From: an uncultured Verrucomicrobiota bacterium
GTDB taxonomy: Bacteria > Verrucomicrobiota > Verrucomicrobiia > Limisphaerales > JADLHS01
Reading direction: 5' to 3'
NCBI GenBank assembly: GCA_937894935.1
Contig: CALAYC010000063.1
Location: 1-11,435, forward strand
Length of the DNA: 11,435 bases
This document shows positions 1 to 8,172 of the stretch, piece by piece; the first letter of the stretch is position 1, and each line of letters starts with the position of its first letter. The translations under genes and the position numbers were made by a program. The notes under the pieces are model-generated. The model ran no database searches. It was not told where the DNA came from and saw nothing but the letters and a program-made list of their open reading frames with translations.

Positions 1-457
1 TCTGCTGTTGCGCAATCGGCAAATCCCGCACACGCGTCGTACTGGGAACGTTCAATCCGAGTCGCCGCAAAAACGGCTCGGTGTCCGCATGCAGCTTCCG
101 TCGGTTAATCAGATAAAACGGTGCAATCAGCGGTTCGCGTCCGAGGAAAACATTCGCGGCGATATCGAGATTATCGAGCACGTTCAATTCCTGATGAATG
201 AACGCAATCCCGAGTTTCATCGCATCGGTCACGTTGTTGATTTTGACCGGTTGCCCGGCAACTCGAATCTCTCCCGCGTCCGGTTGATAGACGCCACCGA
301 GGATTTTCATCAACGTAGATTTGCCTGCACCGTTTTCCCCACACAACGCCAACACCTCGCCCACCCCGACTTCGAGGTTCACATTGTCGAGCGCCAGCAC
401 TCCAGGGAAACGTTTCCCGATGCCGCGCATAGACAAAAGTGGCGTGGTAGAACTCAT
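1..457 (-). CDS. Sugar ABC transporter ATP-binding protein (RbsA/MglA/AraG type), partial
   Basis: This is the N-terminal 152 residues of a monosaccharide-importer ATPase, which couples ATP hydrolysis to sugar uptake at the inner membrane. Reading starts at the ATG at 457-455 and is open to the window edge. The Walker A motif GENGAGKST is at residues 40-48, and the Q-loop is in IHQELN (Gln89). The last visible residues, LPIAQQQ, match the stretch just before the ABC signature in MglA/RbsA proteins. The N-terminus (KRFPGVLALDNVNLEV) is also typical of this family. Full members are about 500 residues with two fused ATPase domains, so roughly 70% lies outside. The gene follows the sugar-binding protein by 69 nt, with a terminator-like hairpin between. 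Its place after araBAD suggests L-arabinose or mixed pentose transport, but the substrate cannot be read from this part. Met10 (430) is an alternative start. Confidence 0.93.
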   Translation of the reverse strand, partial: MSSTTPLLSMRGIGKRFPGVLALDNVNLEVGVGEVLALCGENGAGKSTLMKILGGVYQPDAGEIRVAGQPVKINNVTDAMKLGIAFIHQELNVLDNLDIAANVFLGREPLIAPFYLINRRKLHADTEPFLRRLGLNVPSTTRVRDLPIAQQQ

Positions 458-478
458 AATTTCTGATTCGCTGCCTAT

Positions 479-511
479 AAAAAACCCGGCGCCGGTCATC
501 CCAACGCCGGG
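479..511 (-). terminator. Rho-independent terminator or attenuator between binding protein and ATPase genes
   Basis: A perfect 7-bp stem of CCCGGCG (485-491) and CGCCGGG (505-511) encloses a 13-nt loop. Read on the minus strand it is followed by six T residues (484-479), the form of an intrinsic terminator. It lies after the stop codon of the sugar-binding protein (527) and before the ATPase start (457). I infer partial termination that leaves more binding-protein mRNA than transporter mRNA, as in several sugar ABC operons. Confidence 0.8.
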
Positions 512-526
512 ACTGAAAAACGGCTC

Positions 527-1507
527 TTACTTCCCTAAAATCTTTTTCAGCTCCGCCTTGAACTCAGCGATATCGGCCTGCTTCAAACTGCGCGTCGGCA
601 CGATTTGCTTCCCACCGGCCAACGCTTCTTTATCGCCGCGTAGATGTTTTGCCATTTTGGTAATAGCCTGCTTACCGAATTCATACGGCTGTTGCACGAC
701 CGTGCCGTAAATGTCACCGGACGCCACGCCCTCGAGCGTTTCATCGTTTTCATCGAAGCAAACGATTTTCACTTTGCCAGTTTTTCCGGCGGCACGCACT
801 GCATTGAGAATAGCCGGGCCGTTGTAGCTGTATAATCCCACCAAACACGCGATGTCCGGATGCGACACCAACGTATCTTCTGCATTTTTCTGTGCCCGCA
901 CCGTGTCGGTGTCATCGGTGCGTAAATCAACAATCTGAATATTCGAACCTTCCAATTCCTTCTTGATGCCACCGAATCGATCTTTGGCATTTTGGGCATC
1001 GGCATAACCGACAAACACCATGATCTTTCCGCCATTCGGCAAAACTTCTTTGATGAGTTTGCCCGCTTCGACTCCCGCCGCGAAATTATCCGTGCCGATG
1101 TAACAAACGCGTTTGCTTTCTGCCGCATCGCTGTCGTGACAAATCAACAACGTCTGGCTGGCGATTCGATTGAGAAACTCAGTCTGGTTCGCCGGATCAA
1201 TCGGGCTGACGGCGATTCCGTCCACGCCCTTGGCAACGAGGTCATCAAGAATCTGTTGTTGTTCTGCCGCGCTGCCGGTTGAAGGGATGCGGAAATCCAC
1301 CGAGACGTTGCCCAGTTCCTTTTCCGCGTCCTGACAACCCGCTCGCGCGATGGTCCAGAACGTCGCGGCGTTGTTCGAGACAAACGCCAGCTTCAGTTTT
1401 TTTTCACCGGTTGCCCCACCTGCTTTGTCGCTGCCTTTGCCGCAACCGGCGATGAATAGAGTTGCCAGCAAGGCCAAGGCAGCGAATTTCATGGATTGGA
1501 TTTTCAT
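527..1507 (-). CDS. Sugar ABC transporter substrate-binding lipoprotein (RbsB-like, periplasmic binding protein type 1)
   Basis: This 326-residue protein would capture a monosaccharide outside the inner membrane and deliver it to the transporter encoded next. A lipoprotein signal peptide ends in the lipobox IAGC, with the lipidated residue at Cys22, followed by a Gly/Ser/Lys linker. The mature part shows the two-lobe pattern of the Peripla_BP_4/RbsB family: VSNNAATFWTIARAG (residues 43-57), VDGIAVSPIDP (95-105), YIGTDNFAAGVEAGKLI (136-152), a hinge region near LVGLYSYNGPAILNAV (222-237), FDENDE (251-256) and GTVVQQPYEFGKQAI (268-282). Phe50-Trp51 are candidates for sugar stacking. It lies 35 nt after the galM-like gene, with araD and araB further upstream, so L-arabinose or another pentose is the likely ligand; this is inference from context. 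The start has no Shine-Dalgarno site but is preceded by AATAACC. Met6 (1492) is an alternative start. Confidence 0.93.
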   Translation of the reverse strand: MKIQSMKFAALALLATLFIAGCGKGSDKAGGATGEKKLKLAFVSNNAATFWTIARAGCQDAEKELGNVSVDFRIPSTGSAAEQQQILDDLVAKGVDGIAVSPIDPANQTEFLNRIASQTLLICHDSDAAESKRVCYIGTDNFAAGVEAGKLIKEVLPNGGKIMVFVGYADAQNAKDRFGGIKKELEGSNIQIVDLRTDDTDTVRAQKNAEDTLVSHPDIACLVGLYSYNGPAILNAVRAAGKTGKVKIVCFDENDETLEGVASGDIYGTVVQQPYEFGKQAITKMAKHLRGDKEALAGGKQIVPTRSLKQADIAEFKAELKKILGK

Positions 1508-1542
1508 GGTTATTGGATTGCTGGTTGTTGTTTTGGGTTTAA

Positions 1543-2676
1543 TTAAAGCGTCGCGAACTTATAAATAATCGTGTTCTTGTATGTTTGTCCCGGGCGCAAA
1601 ATTACGCTGGGGAAGTTCAGTTGATTCGGCGAATCCGGGAAGTGCTGCGGCTCCATGCAGAATCCATTGCGATGCTGATAGGTCCAGCCGCCTTTGCCCG
1701 TAATGGAGCCATTGAGGAAATTACCACCGTAAAACTGCAAGCCCGGCTCCGTCGAATAAACTTCCAACACGCGACCGGTTTCCGGTTCCGTCACGCGCGC
1801 CTGCAATCCGAGTTTGCCCGCCGGTTTGTTGATGACCCAGTTGTGATCGTAACCGCCGCCGAACTTGAGCTGCTCATGGTTGTCATTCACGCGCGCACCG
1901 ATGGGCGTCGGCTTGCGGAAATCGAACGGCGTTCCATCCACCGGTTGCAACACGCCAGTCGGAATCAACGTCTTATCCACCGGCGTAAATTTATCCGCGT
2001 TGATGTAAACGACGTGACTGTTCACGTCTCCGCGACCGCGCAGATTGAAATAAGAATGCTGCGTCAGATTTACCGGCGTCGCCTTATCGGTCGTCGCTTT
2101 ATAATCCAAGCGCAATCCGTTGTCTTCCGTCAGCGTGTAAGTCGCCGTTACATTGAGATTACCCGGGAAACCTTCTTCGCCGTCTTTACTGAGGTATTGC
2201 AATTCGAGCGAATTCGCCGTCGCCTTCACGACATTCCACACGACTTTGTCGAATCCTTTCACCCCGCCGTGCAAGGAATTGTTTCCGTCGTTTTGCGCCA
2301 ACGTGTATTCCTTGCCATCCAACGTGAATTTGCCGTTGGCGATACGATTACCGTAACGACCAACAAGGCAGCCGAAGTAAGGCGTTTCTTTCAAATAGCC
2401 TGCAAGATTGTCGTAACCGAGCACGACATCGCCGAAGACACCATTTTTGTCCGGCACTCGGATCGAGGTCACGATGCCGCCGTAGTTCATAATTTTCGCT
2501 TCAACTCCTTTGGAGTTACGAAGCGTGTAAAGTTTCACCTCTTTGCCGTCCACTGAGCCGAAGGGAACTGCGTCGGAACTTGTCATTTTGCAGCATTTGG
2601 TCGAGTTGCAACCGGCCAGCAAAAGCGCTCCGACGCTCACGCTCACCAGGGCGACCCATTTGGTTTTCTTGTTCAT
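1543..2676 (-). CDS. galM: Aldose 1-epimerase (mutarotase), exported lipoprotein
   Basis: This 377-residue enzyme of the GalM family interconverts the alpha and beta anomers of aldoses. Family motifs in order are NYGGIVTSI (64-72), GRYGNRIANGKF (106-117), NSLHGG with His136, LTQHSYFNL with the catalytic acid His207, GGGYDHNW with Asp277, PGLQFYGGNF (311-320) and MEPQHFPDSPN with the catalytic base Glu342. The chain is longer than cytoplasmic GalM (about 345) because of an N-terminal lipoprotein signal with lipobox LAGC at Cys23. The +2 residue is Asn, so inner-membrane retention by an Asp+2 signal is not expected. Two further cysteines (28, 29) follow closely. The gene sits 24 nt after araD and 35 nt before the binding-protein gene, so it probably mutarotates arabinose or other sugars before uptake. 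The start lacks a Shine-Dalgarno site and is preceded by AAAACC. Confidence 0.95.
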   Translation of the reverse strand: MNKKTKWVALVSVSVGALLLAGCNSTKCCKMTSSDAVPFGSVDGKEVKLYTLRNSKGVEAKIMNYGGIVTSIRVPDKNGVFGDVVLGYDNLAGYLKETPYFGCLVGRYGNRIANGKFTLDGKEYTLAQNDGNNSLHGGVKGFDKVVWNVVKATANSLELQYLSKDGEEGFPGNLNVTATYTLTEDNGLRLDYKATTDKATPVNLTQHSYFNLRGRGDVNSHVVYINADKFTPVDKTLIPTGVLQPVDGTPFDFRKPTPIGARVNDNHEQLKFGGGYDHNWVINKPAGKLGLQARVTEPETGRVLEVYSTEPGLQFYGGNFLNGSITGKGGWTYQHRNGFCMEPQHFPDSPNQLNFPSVILRPGQTYKNTIIYKFATL

Positions 2677-2700
2677 GGTTTTGTGGTTTTTTGATGAATG

Positions 2701-3402
2701 TTACCGCCGTTGTCCATAGTAGGCGGTTGCGCCATGTTTACGGAGAAAGTGTTTGTCGAGCAAGGCGGATTGCATTGGCTTCAGCTTCGAATTGATGCGC
2801 AATGTTTCGCTGTTCAAACGCGCGATAAATTCCAATACCCCCGCGTTATGAACTGCATCAGTAACCGTCTTTCCCCATGTAAACGGACCATGACTTGCCA
2901 CCAACACCGCCGGATGCTCCAGCGGTTTCAACTTCCCTTTTCGAAACGTCTCCACAATCACGTGACCGGTATTCGCTTCGTAATCTTTTTTGATCTCCGC
3001 CGGCTTCATCAACCGCGTGCACGGCACTTCGCCATACCAGTAGTCTGCCTGCGTCGTTCCATAAGCAAGCAACGGCTGACAGGCCTGCGCCCAGGCCGTC
3101 GCATACAAACTGTGCGTATGCACCACCCCGCCGATATCCGCGAAAGCGCGATATAACTCCAGATGCGTCGGCGTATCGGAACTCGGCTTCAAATCACCTT
3201 CCACAACTTTCCCGTCATCCAACGACACAACCACCATGTGCTTCGGCATCATACCGTCGTACGGAACGCCGCTCGGTTTAATCACCATCAATCCATGGTC
3301 CCGATCCACCGCGCTGGCGTTGCCCCACGTCTCAATGACCAATCCCTTGGCCACCAGTTCGAGGTTTGCCCTGCAGACTTCTGATTTCAGTTTTTCCAAC
3401 AT
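2701..3402 (-). CDS. araD: L-ribulose-5-phosphate 4-epimerase
   Basis: This enzyme converts L-ribulose 5-phosphate to D-xylulose 5-phosphate by retro-aldol/aldol chemistry, the last step of the isomerase route for L-arabinose. At 233 residues it is about the length of E. coli AraD (231). Visible motifs are TWGNAS (25-30), IKPSGV (41-46), SSDTPTH with Asp76, VVHTHS with zinc ligands His95 and His97, ASHGPFTWG with zinc ligand His171, and a C-terminal RKHGATAYYGQ with Tyr229. These positions agree with the catalytic residue numbers I recall for E. coli AraD, so the protein should be active. It follows araB by 23 nt and precedes the galM-like gene by 24 nt, fitting one transcript. No clear Shine-Dalgarno site precedes the ATG. 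Confidence 0.97.
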   Translation of the reverse strand: MLEKLKSEVCRANLELVAKGLVIETWGNASAVDRDHGLMVIKPSGVPYDGMMPKHMVVVSLDDGKVVEGDLKPSSDTPTHLELYRAFADIGGVVHTHSLYATAWAQACQPLLAYGTTQADYWYGEVPCTRLMKPAEIKKDYEANTGHVIVETFRKGKLKPLEHPAVLVASHGPFTWGKTVTDAVHNAGVLEFIARLNSETLRINSKLKPMQSALLDKHFLRKHGATAYYGQRR

Positions 3403-3425
3403 ACTAAAGTCACAACTTCACAATT

Positions 3426-5102
3426 TCATTTCCGCACCTGATCGCGGATCTCAATCAACTTCTTCATCACGCCATGCAGATTGCCGTTCCATTCCCGCGT
3501 TCCAAAGGCGTCATGCAATTGTTTGTAAAGCGCGTAAAGCTGCTTATACGTCGCGTGAGCTGTGGGATTCGGTCTGTAAACTTTCGCCTTCAATCCGGTC
3601 ATGCGCTTGATTGCCGTCACGTAATCTTTGTGCGCTCCAGCCACCACAGCCGCGGCAATTGCCGACCCCAGCGCACACGTTTGCGCCGAACGCGAAACCT
3701 TCATCGGCCGACCCGTCACATCCGCATAAATCTGCATCACGAGCGGACTCTTTTCGGCAATTCCACCACAGTTCACCACCGACGAAATTTTCACGCCGTA
3801 TTCTTCGAACCGATTGATAATCGTCAGCGCGCCGAACGCCGTTGCTTCAATCAACGCGCGATAAATCTCTGCCGGCGTGGTGTAAAGCGTTTGTCCGACG
3901 AGCAAACCGGTCAGCCGCTGATCCACGAGCACCGTGCGATTGCCGTTGTTCCAATCCAGCGCCAGCAATCCGCTTTCGCCTGCTTGAAGTTTCAATGCGC
4001 CTTTGGTGAGTGCTTCGTGTGAACCGGCTTCTTTACCGCCGGGTTGAATGTAATTCACCAGCCAGTTGAACAAATCGCCCACCGCAGATTGTCCCGCTTC
4101 CAATCCGAAATATCCCGGCAACACACTGCCGTCCACGATGCCGCACAGGCCGGGAACATCCGCGAGTTTCTTGGTGTTCGCCGCAATCGCAATATCACAC
4201 GTACTCGTGCCGATAATTTTCACGAGCGTTCCCGGCGCCACTCCGGAACCCACCGCGCCGAGATGCGCGTCAAACGCACCGACTGCGACCGGAATTCCTT
4301 CGCTCAACCCCGTTCGTCGCGCCCAGTCACCGGTGAGACCGCCCACCGCACGATCAATCGAATGCACTCGCGGCGAGAGCCGACTTCGCAATTGCGCGAG
4401 TTTGGGATGGAACTTCGCCAAAAATCCTTCATCCGGATAACCGCCCCATTTGGCGTTCCACATCGCCTTGTGACCCGCCGCACAAACGCCTGCAATGAAC
4501 CGACTCGGATGTTCTGTACCGGTCAACGCCGCCGGAACGTAATCCGCCAATTCCACCCAGGAATGCGCGGCATTGAAAACGTCGGGCGCGACGCGTAAGC
4601 ACCGAAGAATTTTGCTCCAGAACCATTCGCTCGAATAAGTGCCACCGCATTTTGCGAGATACTGCGGACGAATCTTTTTCGCGAGTGCAGTGATTTCCGC
4701 TGCTTCTGCAACACCGGTGTGATCCTTCCACAGCCACGCCATCGCCGCAGGATTCGTCGCAAACTTGCGCCGAAACGCCAGCGGTTGTCCTTCGTTGTCC
4801 ACCGGCAACGGCGTGCTGCCCGTCGTGTCCACGCCGATACCGATAACCTGCGCCGGTTGAAATCCTTTGACCTTCTTCTTTGCCGCAGCGAGTGCCTGCC
4901 GAATTGTAATTTCCGCGCCATCCAGATAGTCGATCGGATGTTGTCGCGCCAGATTCGGGTCCCGCGACAAAATCACACCTTGCGTTCCATGCGCATACGT
5001 CCAGACCGCAGCAGCCACTTCCGCTCCGGTTGCTACATTAACAATCAGACATCGAACTGAGTTCGTACCGTAATCCAGACCAATCGTGTATTGCTTACTC
5101 AT
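3426..5102 (-). CDS. araB: L-ribulokinase (FGGY kinase family)
   Basis: This ATP-dependent kinase phosphorylates L-ribulose to L-ribulose 5-phosphate, the second step of arabinose breakdown. From the ATG at 5102 it has 558 residues, close to E. coli AraB (566). The N-terminal phosphate loop is GLDYGTNSVR (8-17). GVDTTGSTPLPVD (90-102) and WLWKDHTG (123-130) mark the first FGGY domain. The catalytic Asp278 lies in GAFDAHLGAVG. The second domain shows the nucleotide-binding IIGTST (296-301), EAGQSAVGDLFNW (335-347), NCGGIAEKSP (444-453) and TCALGSAIAAAV (475-486). The frame stays open upstream to a TTG at 5132 that overlaps the araA end, but that would add ten unconserved residues. The ATG gives a 17-nt gap after araA and places MSKQYTIGLDYGT at the N-terminus, as in the family. 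Confidence 0.96.
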   Translation of the reverse strand: MSKQYTIGLDYGTNSVRCLIVNVATGAEVAAAVWTYAHGTQGVILSRDPNLARQHPIDYLDGAEITIRQALAAAKKKVKGFQPAQVIGIGVDTTGSTPLPVDNEGQPLAFRRKFATNPAAMAWLWKDHTGVAEAAEITALAKKIRPQYLAKCGGTYSSEWFWSKILRCLRVAPDVFNAAHSWVELADYVPAALTGTEHPSRFIAGVCAAGHKAMWNAKWGGYPDEGFLAKFHPKLAQLRSRLSPRVHSIDRAVGGLTGDWARRTGLSEGIPVAVGAFDAHLGAVGSGVAPGTLVKIIGTSTCDIAIAANTKKLADVPGLCGIVDGSVLPGYFGLEAGQSAVGDLFNWLVNYIQPGGKEAGSHEALTKGALKLQAGESGLLALDWNNGNRTVLVDQRLTGLLVGQTLYTTPAEIYRALIEATAFGALTIINRFEEYGVKISSVVNCGGIAEKSPLVMQIYADVTGRPMKVSRSAQTCALGSAIAAAVVAGAHKDYVTAIKRMTGLKAKVYRPNPTAHATYKQLYALYKQLHDAFGTREWNGNLHGVMKKLIEIRDQVRK

Positions 5103-5119
5103 CTTTGAAATAAATCCGA

Positions 5120-6634
5120 TCAAATCGTCCAACCCTGATTCAGCGCGTAATAAACTTCGTTATTGCGCAGCGTTTGTTGGAAATCACGCACGTTAGTTTT
5201 GCCATCGATGATCGCAAGTTCAATTCCTGCAATCGTCGCAAAATCTTCAATCGTCTCCGTGGTGACGGCTTGACTGAATCCCGTATGATGCGCACCGCCA
5301 GCGTGAATCCAGCACGCACAGGCTTCCTCAAAACTCGGGCGACATTGCCACACTGCTTGCGCTACCGGCAGTTTCGGCATGGCATGCTCCGGTGAAACCA
5401 CATCCACTTCATTCAACAACAGCCGAAAGCGATTTCCCAAATCCATCAACGCAACGTTGATTGCCGGACCGCTCGGCGTGTTAAAGACGAGTCGCGCCGG
5501 ATCTGCTTTTCCGCCAATGCCCAGCGGATGCACCTGCAACGACGGTCTTCCTTCCGCTATGCTCGGACAGATTTCCAACATGTGTGAGCCGAGCACGAGT
5601 TTGCCATCCGGCTGCAGGTGATACGTGTAATCTTCCATGAACGACGTGCCGCCTTCCAGACCGCTCGCCATAACTTTCATCGCGCGAACCAACGCCGCCG
5701 TCTTCCAATCGCCTTCACCGGCAAATCCGAAGTTGTCCGCCATCAATCGCTGCGGCGCCAGACCGGGCAATTGCACCAGGCCATGCAAATCCTCGAACGT
5801 TGTCGTGAACCCTTTGAATCCGCCTTCCTTCAAAAACGCGCGCAATCCCGATTCAATCCGCGCCGCTTCGCGAACGGATTTATGTCGCTTCCCGCCTTTC
5901 TTGAGATCCGATGACATTTCATACGTCGCTTCATATTCCTTGCACAACGCATCAATGTCTTTGTCGCTCGCCGCATTAACCTTTTGAACCAGATCGCCGA
6001 CGCCGTAGGTATTGACCGAAAAACCAAACTTCAATTGCGCTGCAACTTTATCGCCTTCCGTCACTGCGACCTCGCGCATGTTATCGCCGAAGCGCACAAA
6101 TTTCGCGCCCTGCCAATCATGCCACGCCGCCGCCGCGCGCGCCCACGCGCCAATCTTTTCCTGAGTTGTCTCTTCCTGCCAGAAACCCACGATCACTTTT
6201 CGCGCAATCCGCAATCGCGTCATGATAAACCCGTGCTCACGATCGCCGTGCGCGGCCTGGTTCATGTTCATGAAATCCATGTCAATCGTGCTCCACGGCA
6301 AATCACGGTTGTATTGCGTGTGCAAATGACAGATCGGCTTGCGCAGTTGTTTCAAGCCGTTGATCCACATTTTCGACGGCGAAAATGTGTGACACCAGGT
6401 GATGAGGCCGATGCAGTTCTTCGCGTTGTTTGCGCTCTGACACAGCTCGGTAATTGCATCCGGCGAAACCATCACCGGTTTGAAAACCACTTTTACGGGG
6501 ATTGCGTCAGCGGCGTTGAGCGTGCGGGCGATTTCCTGGGAATGTCTGGCGACCGCTTTAAGCGTTTCCGGGCCGTAAAGATGCTGGCTGCCAGTGACAA
6601 ACCAGACTTCAAATTGTTTCAAATTGATTTTCAT
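5120..6634 (-). CDS. araA: L-arabinose isomerase
   Basis: This enzyme converts L-arabinose to L-ribulose, using a divalent metal such as Mn2+. It has 504 residues (E. coli AraA 500). The N-terminus shows EVWFVTGSQHLYGPETL (9-25), characteristic of AraA. The metal and catalytic residues are present: Glu307 in FAGEGDW, Glu334 in SFMEDYTYH, His351 in GSHMLE and His450 in GGAHHTGFSQA. The motif CHTFSPSKMWI (81-91) is also typical. The frame extends upstream without a stop as far as 6844, but those 70 codons run through the intergenic hairpin and match nothing in the family, so the ATG at 6634 is preferred. A weak GGA lies about 10 nt before it. This is the first gene of the tight araA-araB-araD-galM-binding protein series. 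Confidence 0.97.
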   Translation of the reverse strand: MKINLKQFEVWFVTGSQHLYGPETLKAVARHSQEIARTLNAADAIPVKVVFKPVMVSPDAITELCQSANNAKNCIGLITWCHTFSPSKMWINGLKQLRKPICHLHTQYNRDLPWSTIDMDFMNMNQAAHGDREHGFIMTRLRIARKVIVGFWQEETTQEKIGAWARAAAAWHDWQGAKFVRFGDNMREVAVTEGDKVAAQLKFGFSVNTYGVGDLVQKVNAASDKDIDALCKEYEATYEMSSDLKKGGKRHKSVREAARIESGLRAFLKEGGFKGFTTTFEDLHGLVQLPGLAPQRLMADNFGFAGEGDWKTAALVRAMKVMASGLEGGTSFMEDYTYHLQPDGKLVLGSHMLEICPSIAEGRPSLQVHPLGIGGKADPARLVFNTPSGPAINVALMDLGNRFRLLLNEVDVVSPEHAMPKLPVAQAVWQCRPSFEEACACWIHAGGAHHTGFSQAVTTETIEDFATIAGIELAIIDGKTNVRDFQQTLRNNEVYYALNQGWTI

Positions 6635-6733
6635 GACGCAGCATTCCATCCGCATCGCTGCGTCCACCGAGGCAGAAACAGACGACAAAACCCCACAACA
6701 CGCTTCCTCTAACCCGTGATGGAATCTGCTCCG

Positions 6734-6762
6734 ATGATTTGGTTTAACCGTTTTTTTCTCAA
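6734..6762 (-). promoter_or_regulatory. Weak candidate promoter upstream of araA
   Basis: Read on the minus strand, TTGAGA (6762-6757) and AATCAT (6739-6734) are separated by 17 nt, about 100 nt before the araA ATG and just downstream of the xylA hairpin. The spacer contains GGTTAAACC, a near-palindrome that could be an operator. The match to the sigma70 consensus is poor, so this is a suggestion based mainly on position. Confidence 0.2.
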
Positions 6763-6796
6763 CACCAAAACGCGACAATGAACCACCAAAATACGA

Positions 6797-6831
6797 CTCG
6801 GGAGTTGGTCGTCCTTCCGCCAACTCCCGAG
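6797..6831 (-). terminator. Strong hairpin after xylA, probable terminator or operon-internal attenuator
   Basis: A perfect 12-bp stem, CTCGGGAGTTGG (6797-6808) with its reverse complement (6820-6831), encloses an 11-nt loop. It lies 28 nt beyond the xylA stop (6859) in the direction of xylA transcription. On the minus strand it is followed by TCGTATTTTGG, a short, imperfect T-rich run. That fits a moderate intrinsic terminator or an RNA-stabilising 3' hairpin for xylA. It suggests that xylA and araA are not simply co-transcribed at equal level. Confidence 0.65.
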
Positions 6832-6858
6832 CGCGTGAATCCAATTGTCTTTGTGAGT

Positions 6859-8172
6859 TTAGATAAACTCGTTGATGAGATTTTCCAAAAACTCCTGCCG
6901 GCCGCTGCTGTTCGAAGCAACGTCGCCTTTCTTCAGCATGTAAGCTTCGAGTTCTTTGAATCCAACCTTACCGGATTCAATCTTCGCACCGATACCGGTG
7001 TCCCACGACGCGTAACGTTGTTTCACGAATTCCGCCAACCGACCATCCTTACGAATGGCCGCGGCGATTTTTAATCCGCGTGCGAACGCATCCATGCCTC
7101 CGATGTGCGCATAGAACAAATCGATCGGCTCGAAACTTTCGCGGCGAACTTTTGCATCGAAATTCACCCCGCCAGTGGTGAACCCGCCGTATTTGAGCAC
7201 GCTCAACATCGTGTAAGTCGTGAGATAAATGCTCGTCGGGAATTGATCCGTGTCCCATCCGAGCAATTCATCACCGGTGTTCGCATCAATCGAACCCAAC
7301 GCTCCCGCCGCCCCCGCAACTTCCAACTCATGTTGCATCGTATGACCCGCGAGCGTGGCGTGATTCGTTTCGAGATTCAGTTTGAAATGCCGCAACAAAT
7401 CGTATTCGCGCAGAAAGTTCAAACACGCCGCCGCGTCGGAATCGTATTGATGCTTCGTCGGTTCTTTGGGTTTCGGTTCAATGTAAAACTGCCCTTTGAA
7501 TCCAATCTTCTTCTTGTAATCCACCGCCATGTGCAAAAATGCCGCCAGGTGTTCCTGTTCGCGTTTCATGTCGGTGTTGAGCAGCGTCATGTAACCTTCG
7601 CGTCCGCCCCAGAACGTGTAACCTCCCCCGCCCAACTCGTACGTGACTTCCATCGCCTTCTTCACTTGCGCGGCGGCGTAAGCGAAAACATCCGCGTTAC
7701 AGCTCGTGCTCGCACCGTGGACGAAGCGCGGATTGGAAAACAGATTCGCCGTACCCCAAAGCAATTTGATACCGGTGCGTTCCTGTTCGGCTTTCAGGAC
7801 CTTTGCGACGGCATCGAGGTTCTTGTTCGTTTCGCGCAGATTTCTGCCTTCCGGCGCAACATCGCGATCGTGCCAGCAATAGTAAGGGGCGCCGAGTTTC
7901 TCAATGAACTCAAAGGCAACGCGAACCCGTTTTTGCGCATTGGCGACAGAGTTCGATCCATCGTCCCACGGACGTTGCATCGTGCCCGCACCAAACGGAT
8001 CGAGGCCCGTGCCGCGGAACGTGTGCCAATACACGACCGCAAAACGCAAATGATCCCGCATCGTTTTGCCCGCTACGACTTCATCGGGATTGTAGTATTT
8101 AAACGCGAGAGGATTTTTCGACTGCGGACCTTCGTATTTGATTTTCGGTATTTTCGGAAACGCCGATTGCAT
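6859..8172 (-). CDS. xylA: Xylose isomerase
   Basis: This cytoplasmic enzyme interconverts D-xylose and D-xylulose with two divalent metal ions. At 437 residues it is close to E. coli XylA (440), the longer class of the family. The active-site set is intact: His101 and Asp104 in CWHDRDVAPEG, Glu232 and Lys234 in YIEPKPKEPTKHQ, Glu268 and His271 in NLETNHATLAGHT, Asp296 in GSIDANTGD, Asp307 and Asp309 in GWDTDQFP, and Asp339 in GGVNFDAK. This numbering agrees with that of E. coli XylA as I recall it. WGTANLFSNPRF (139-150) is also typical. The gene is 224 nt upstream of araA with a hairpin between. No xylulokinase gene is next to it. The ATG at 8172 has no Shine-Dalgarno site and is preceded by GTTACC. 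It may be the first gene of the pentose cluster. Confidence 0.97.
   Translation of the reverse strand: MQSAFPKIPKIKYEGPQSKNPLAFKYYNPDEVVAGKTMRDHLRFAVVYWHTFRGTGLDPFGAGTMQRPWDDGSNSVANAQKRVRVAFEFIEKLGAPYYCWHDRDVAPEGRNLRETNKNLDAVAKVLKAEQERTGIKLLWGTANLFSNPRFVHGASTSCNADVFAYAAAQVKKAMEVTYELGGGGYTFWGGREGYMTLLNTDMKREQEHLAAFLHMAVDYKKKIGFKGQFYIEPKPKEPTKHQYDSDAAACLNFLREYDLLRHFKLNLETNHATLAGHTMQHELEVAGAAGALGSIDANTGDELLGWDTDQFPTSIYLTTYTMLSVLKYGGFTTGGVNFDAKVRRESFEPIDLFYAHIGGMDAFARGLKIAAAIRKDGRLAEFVKQRYASWDTGIGAKIESGKVGFKELEAYMLKKGDVASNSSGRQEFLENLINEFI

Noticed and set aside
1585..2556. Plus-strand 323-codon reading frame opposite galM
   Set aside because: It is the antisense shadow of a complete galM with all catalytic residues, is Arg-rich, and has no family resemblance.
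5103..5132. TTG start for araB overlapping the end of araA
   Set aside because: It would add ten residues not found in the family. The ATG at 5102 gives the normal FGGY N-terminus.
6635..6844. A 70-codon N-terminal extension of araA
   Set aside because: The frame is open, but it runs through the post-xylA hairpin and matches nothing in AraA. The family N-terminus starts at the ATG at 6634.
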